This document shows positions 6,029 through 7,503 of a stretch of DNA of 7,503 nt, piece by piece. The notes beneath the pieces are model-generated. The model had not been told where the DNA came from, made no database searches, and saw only the letters and a list, made by a program, of their open reading frames with translations. Every line of letters begins with the position of its first letter. The first letter of the stretch is position 1. The position numbers and the translations under genes were made by a program. Source of the DNA: an uncultured Elusimicrobium sp. (GTDB lineage: Bacteria > Elusimicrobiota > Elusimicrobia > Elusimicrobiales > Elusimicrobiaceae); contig CACXHA010000093.1 in assembly GCA_902767385.1 (NCBI GenBank), positions 1-7,503 of the forward strand, in the 5' to 3' direction.

Positions 6029-6057
6029 AAGGGGGACCCGGTTACCGGGTCCCTTTT
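6029..6057. terminator. Bidirectional terminator between alcohol dehydrogenase and helicase genes
   Basis: A 9-bp GC-rich stem GGGACCCGG/CCGGGTCCC (6033-6041 with 6045-6053) has the 3-nt loop TTA and is extended by two G-T pairs and two A-T pairs. TTTT follows on the plus strand and CCCTTT on the minus strand. The loop itself is the helicase stop codon (6042-6044), and one arm encodes the last residues, GTR, of the helicase. Plus-strand termination looks stronger than minus-strand termination. Confidence 0.85.
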
Positions 6058-7334
6058 ACGTGTTCAAAAAATTGTTGTACGCGCGTGTCACATTGTACGT
6101 CGCTCGTCAAAATCGGGCGTTTTAAATGCACCCCTGCCAATGTGCGGCAACGGCTTAAGGCCACATACGTCTGCCCGGTGGCAAAGGCACCACGGCCCAT
6201 ATCCAAATAAATGTTATCAAATGTAAGCCCCTGCGATTTATGCACGGTAATGGCCCACGCCAATTTGAGGGGATATTGCTTAAAAAATCCTTTTACTTGT
6301 GGAATTAGTTTTTGGGAAAGAGGGTTAAACTCATAGCGGACTTCTTCCCACACATAAGGTTTTACGTCGTAAATAGCACCTTTGAGCTCCACTTGGATAA
6401 AGTCCGGCCCTAAATCGTGTACCGTTCCTATATCGCCGTTGACCCAGTTATCGTCATTAACCAACATCATAATTTTAGCGCCTTTTTTAAGGTGTAGTTC
6501 TTTGTCAGCTGGCGGAGTTTTGGTAAAAGTTTCGTCGGCTGTAGCTGGGTAAATATATTCCGTACCGGGTAGTTTGGAAAGTTGGCTGCGGTTGCGCCAG
6601 GAGGCACTTTGGTTGGTGGTGGCCAGTAAAATAGAATTTTCCAGCACCGCGGGTGTTTCTTGGGAAACGTGCCGATTAAGGGCGCTGTCTAACTGAAGTT
6701 GGGAGATGTTGCCCTGGCGGATTAGATTAAGCAGGTGGGCATAATCGCGGTCGGCCCCTTGGCGGAAAATACGTTTTAACTCAAATACCTCGAGCGGCAG
6801 TTCTTTAAGCACGTGGGCCTCAAAAAAATACGGACTACTGTAACGCGCATTGAAATAATTAAAAAGGCCGCTTTGTTCATTTTCTTCTACGGGGGGGAGT
6901 TGGTACAAATCGCCAAATAAAATAAGTTGCTTGCCGCCAAAGGGTTCCTCGCATCGGGTGGAAATGCGCAAAATATGGTCCATGGCATCTAAAAGGTCCG
7001 CTCGTAGCATAGAAGCTTCGTCTACAATAAGCGTATCAAAACTTTCTACCAGTTTGCGCGGAAGTTTGCGCAAGGCAGAACGATCTAGCAAATTGCCCGG
7101 TTTTAAGCGGAAAAACGAGTGCACCGTTTGCCCATGCACGTTAATGGCGGCTAATCCGGTGGTCGCTAAAACTACTACGTTTTGGGCGGTGTGCTGCGCA
7201 AAATATTTAAGCAAAGTGGTTTTGCCTGTACCGGCGCGGCCCGTTATAAAAATAAGTGGTTTTATAAAGGGTTTACTTTCCAAAAGTTGGAGCGCGTCTT
7301 TAAATTCGTCCGTTAAAATAATATCGGCAGACAT
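6042..7334 (-). CDS. PIF1/RecD-like superfamily 1B DNA helicase
   Basis: This 430-residue protein has the full set of SF1 helicase motifs. They are Walker A GRAGTGKTT (32-40, Lys38), motif Ia near ATTGLAAINVHGQTVHSFF (57-75), motif II LIVDEASML (102-110, Asp105-Glu106) and motif III GDLYQLPPV (141-149). Motif V is VHKSQGLTFD (364-373) and motif VI is YVALSRC (390-396). TTGxAAxxxxGxTxHSFF and DEASM are typical of PIF1-type 5'-3' helicases, which unwind forks, G-quadruplexes and RNA-DNA hybrids. The region about 285-345 (KGAKIMMLVND, then WVNGDIGTV) fits the RecD2/PIF1 2B SH3-like insert. No extra nuclease or N-terminal domain is seen, so this is a minimal helicase. The ATG is 3 bp after the upstream stop and has no clear Shine-Dalgarno, implying translational coupling to the probable holA. 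Its stop codon is in a terminator loop. Confidence 0.93.
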   Translation of the reverse strand: MSADIILTDEFKDALQLLESKPFIKPLIFITGRAGTGKTTLLKYFAQHTAQNVVVLATTGLAAINVHGQTVHSFFRLKPGNLLDRSALRKLPRKLVESFDTLIVDEASMLRADLLDAMDHILRISTRCEEPFGGKQLILFGDLYQLPPVEENEQSGLFNYFNARYSSPYFFEAHVLKELPLEVFELKRIFRQGADRDYAHLLNLIRQGNISQLQLDSALNRHVSQETPAVLENSILLATTNQSASWRNRSQLSKLPGTEYIYPATADETFTKTPPADKELHLKKGAKIMMLVNDDNWVNGDIGTVHDLGPDFIQVELKGAIYDVKPYVWEEVRYEFNPLSQKLIPQVKGFFKQYPLKLAWAITVHKSQGLTFDNIYLDMGRGAFATGQTYVALSRCRTLAGVHLKRPILTSDVQCDTRVQQFFEHVKGTR

Positions 7335-7337
7335 AAA

Positions 7338-7503
7338 CTATTTGAGTAGCGTAAGCACAATACCTTTTAGGGCGGTTTTGGGGTCTAAACTGGCGCCGGA
7401 TTTAAAGCTGGAGTCTGTTTCAATGATTTTGTTAAGTGCCAACATAAAATTTTTGGACGGAGGAAAATTGCGCGCATTTTGTACCAGGCGCGATTCCCAA
7501 AAC
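7338..7503 (-). CDS. holA: C-terminus of a probable DNA polymerase III delta subunit (HolA), cut by the window edge
   Basis: An open minus-strand frame enters from the right edge and ends with TAG at 7338-7340, giving 54 residues and then the stop. The segment ARNFPPSKNFMLAL, then NKIIETDSSFKSG, then DPKTALKGIVLTLLK resembles the last helices of the HolA/YqeN family. There a pattern of F..E.L...L..L.ETD..mKtG...D....LE.LLLKL closes the protein. HolA is the clamp-loader subunit that opens the beta clamp. The assignment rests on this short stretch from memory of the family, so it is moderate. The tail is 3 bp from the helicase start, so both are probably in one operon whose promoter is outside the window. 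Confidence 0.6.
   Translation of the reverse strand, partial: FWESRLVQNARNFPPSKNFMLALNKIIETDSSFKSGASLDPKTALKGIVLTLLK

Overview
This 7.5 kb window is a compact bacterial chromosome segment, mostly housekeeping genes with short gaps. No phage, IS, CRISPR or toxin-antitoxin signature is visible. It encodes one tRNA fragment, seven complete or nearly complete proteins and one protein fragment. The mix (YajQ, bS20, UvrC, a HolA tail, NupG-type permease, Fe-dependent alcohol dehydrogenase) points to a fermentative Gram-negative-type bacterium. A gut Elusimicrobia-like organism is one candidate, but that is a guess from overall flavour and no lineage marker proves it.

Layout. Positions 1-43 (minus) are the 5' half of a tRNA-Ser(CGA) that runs off the left edge, preceded by its own extended -10 promoter. 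Upstream of it on the same strand are an alpha/beta hydrolase (113-913) and yajQ (941-1435), 27 bp apart and probably co-transcribed from a promoter near 1470-1497. Diverging from yajQ is a nucleoside permease of the NupG family (1542-2870), with a strong Shine-Dalgarno sequence and a small GNRA hairpin in its leader. It converges on uvrC (2908-4290, minus), and the two share a bidirectional terminator that overlaps the uvrC stop codon. uvrC diverges from rpsT (4393-4671, plus), which has its own promoter and terminator. Next comes a single-gene unit for an iron-type alcohol dehydrogenase (4800-6017, plus). It converges on a PIF1/RecD-like helicase (6042-7334, minus), and again one hairpin serves both genes and contains the helicase stop codon. 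The helicase start lies 3 bp after the end of what looks like holA (7338-7503, minus, cut by the right edge).

Functions. Repair and replication genes (UvrC, PIF1-like helicase, HolA) and translation genes (bS20, tRNA-Ser) alternate with metabolic genes (nucleoside uptake, alcohol/aldehyde reduction). The genes do not form one pathway. The clearest oddity is the UvrC: 460 residues rather than about 600. It lacks both the roughly 110-120 residue block between the UVR motif and the nuclease domain and the C-terminal helix-hairpin-helix pair, yet it keeps the recognisable catalytic and Fe-S residues. I see no convincing undescribed multi-gene system here.
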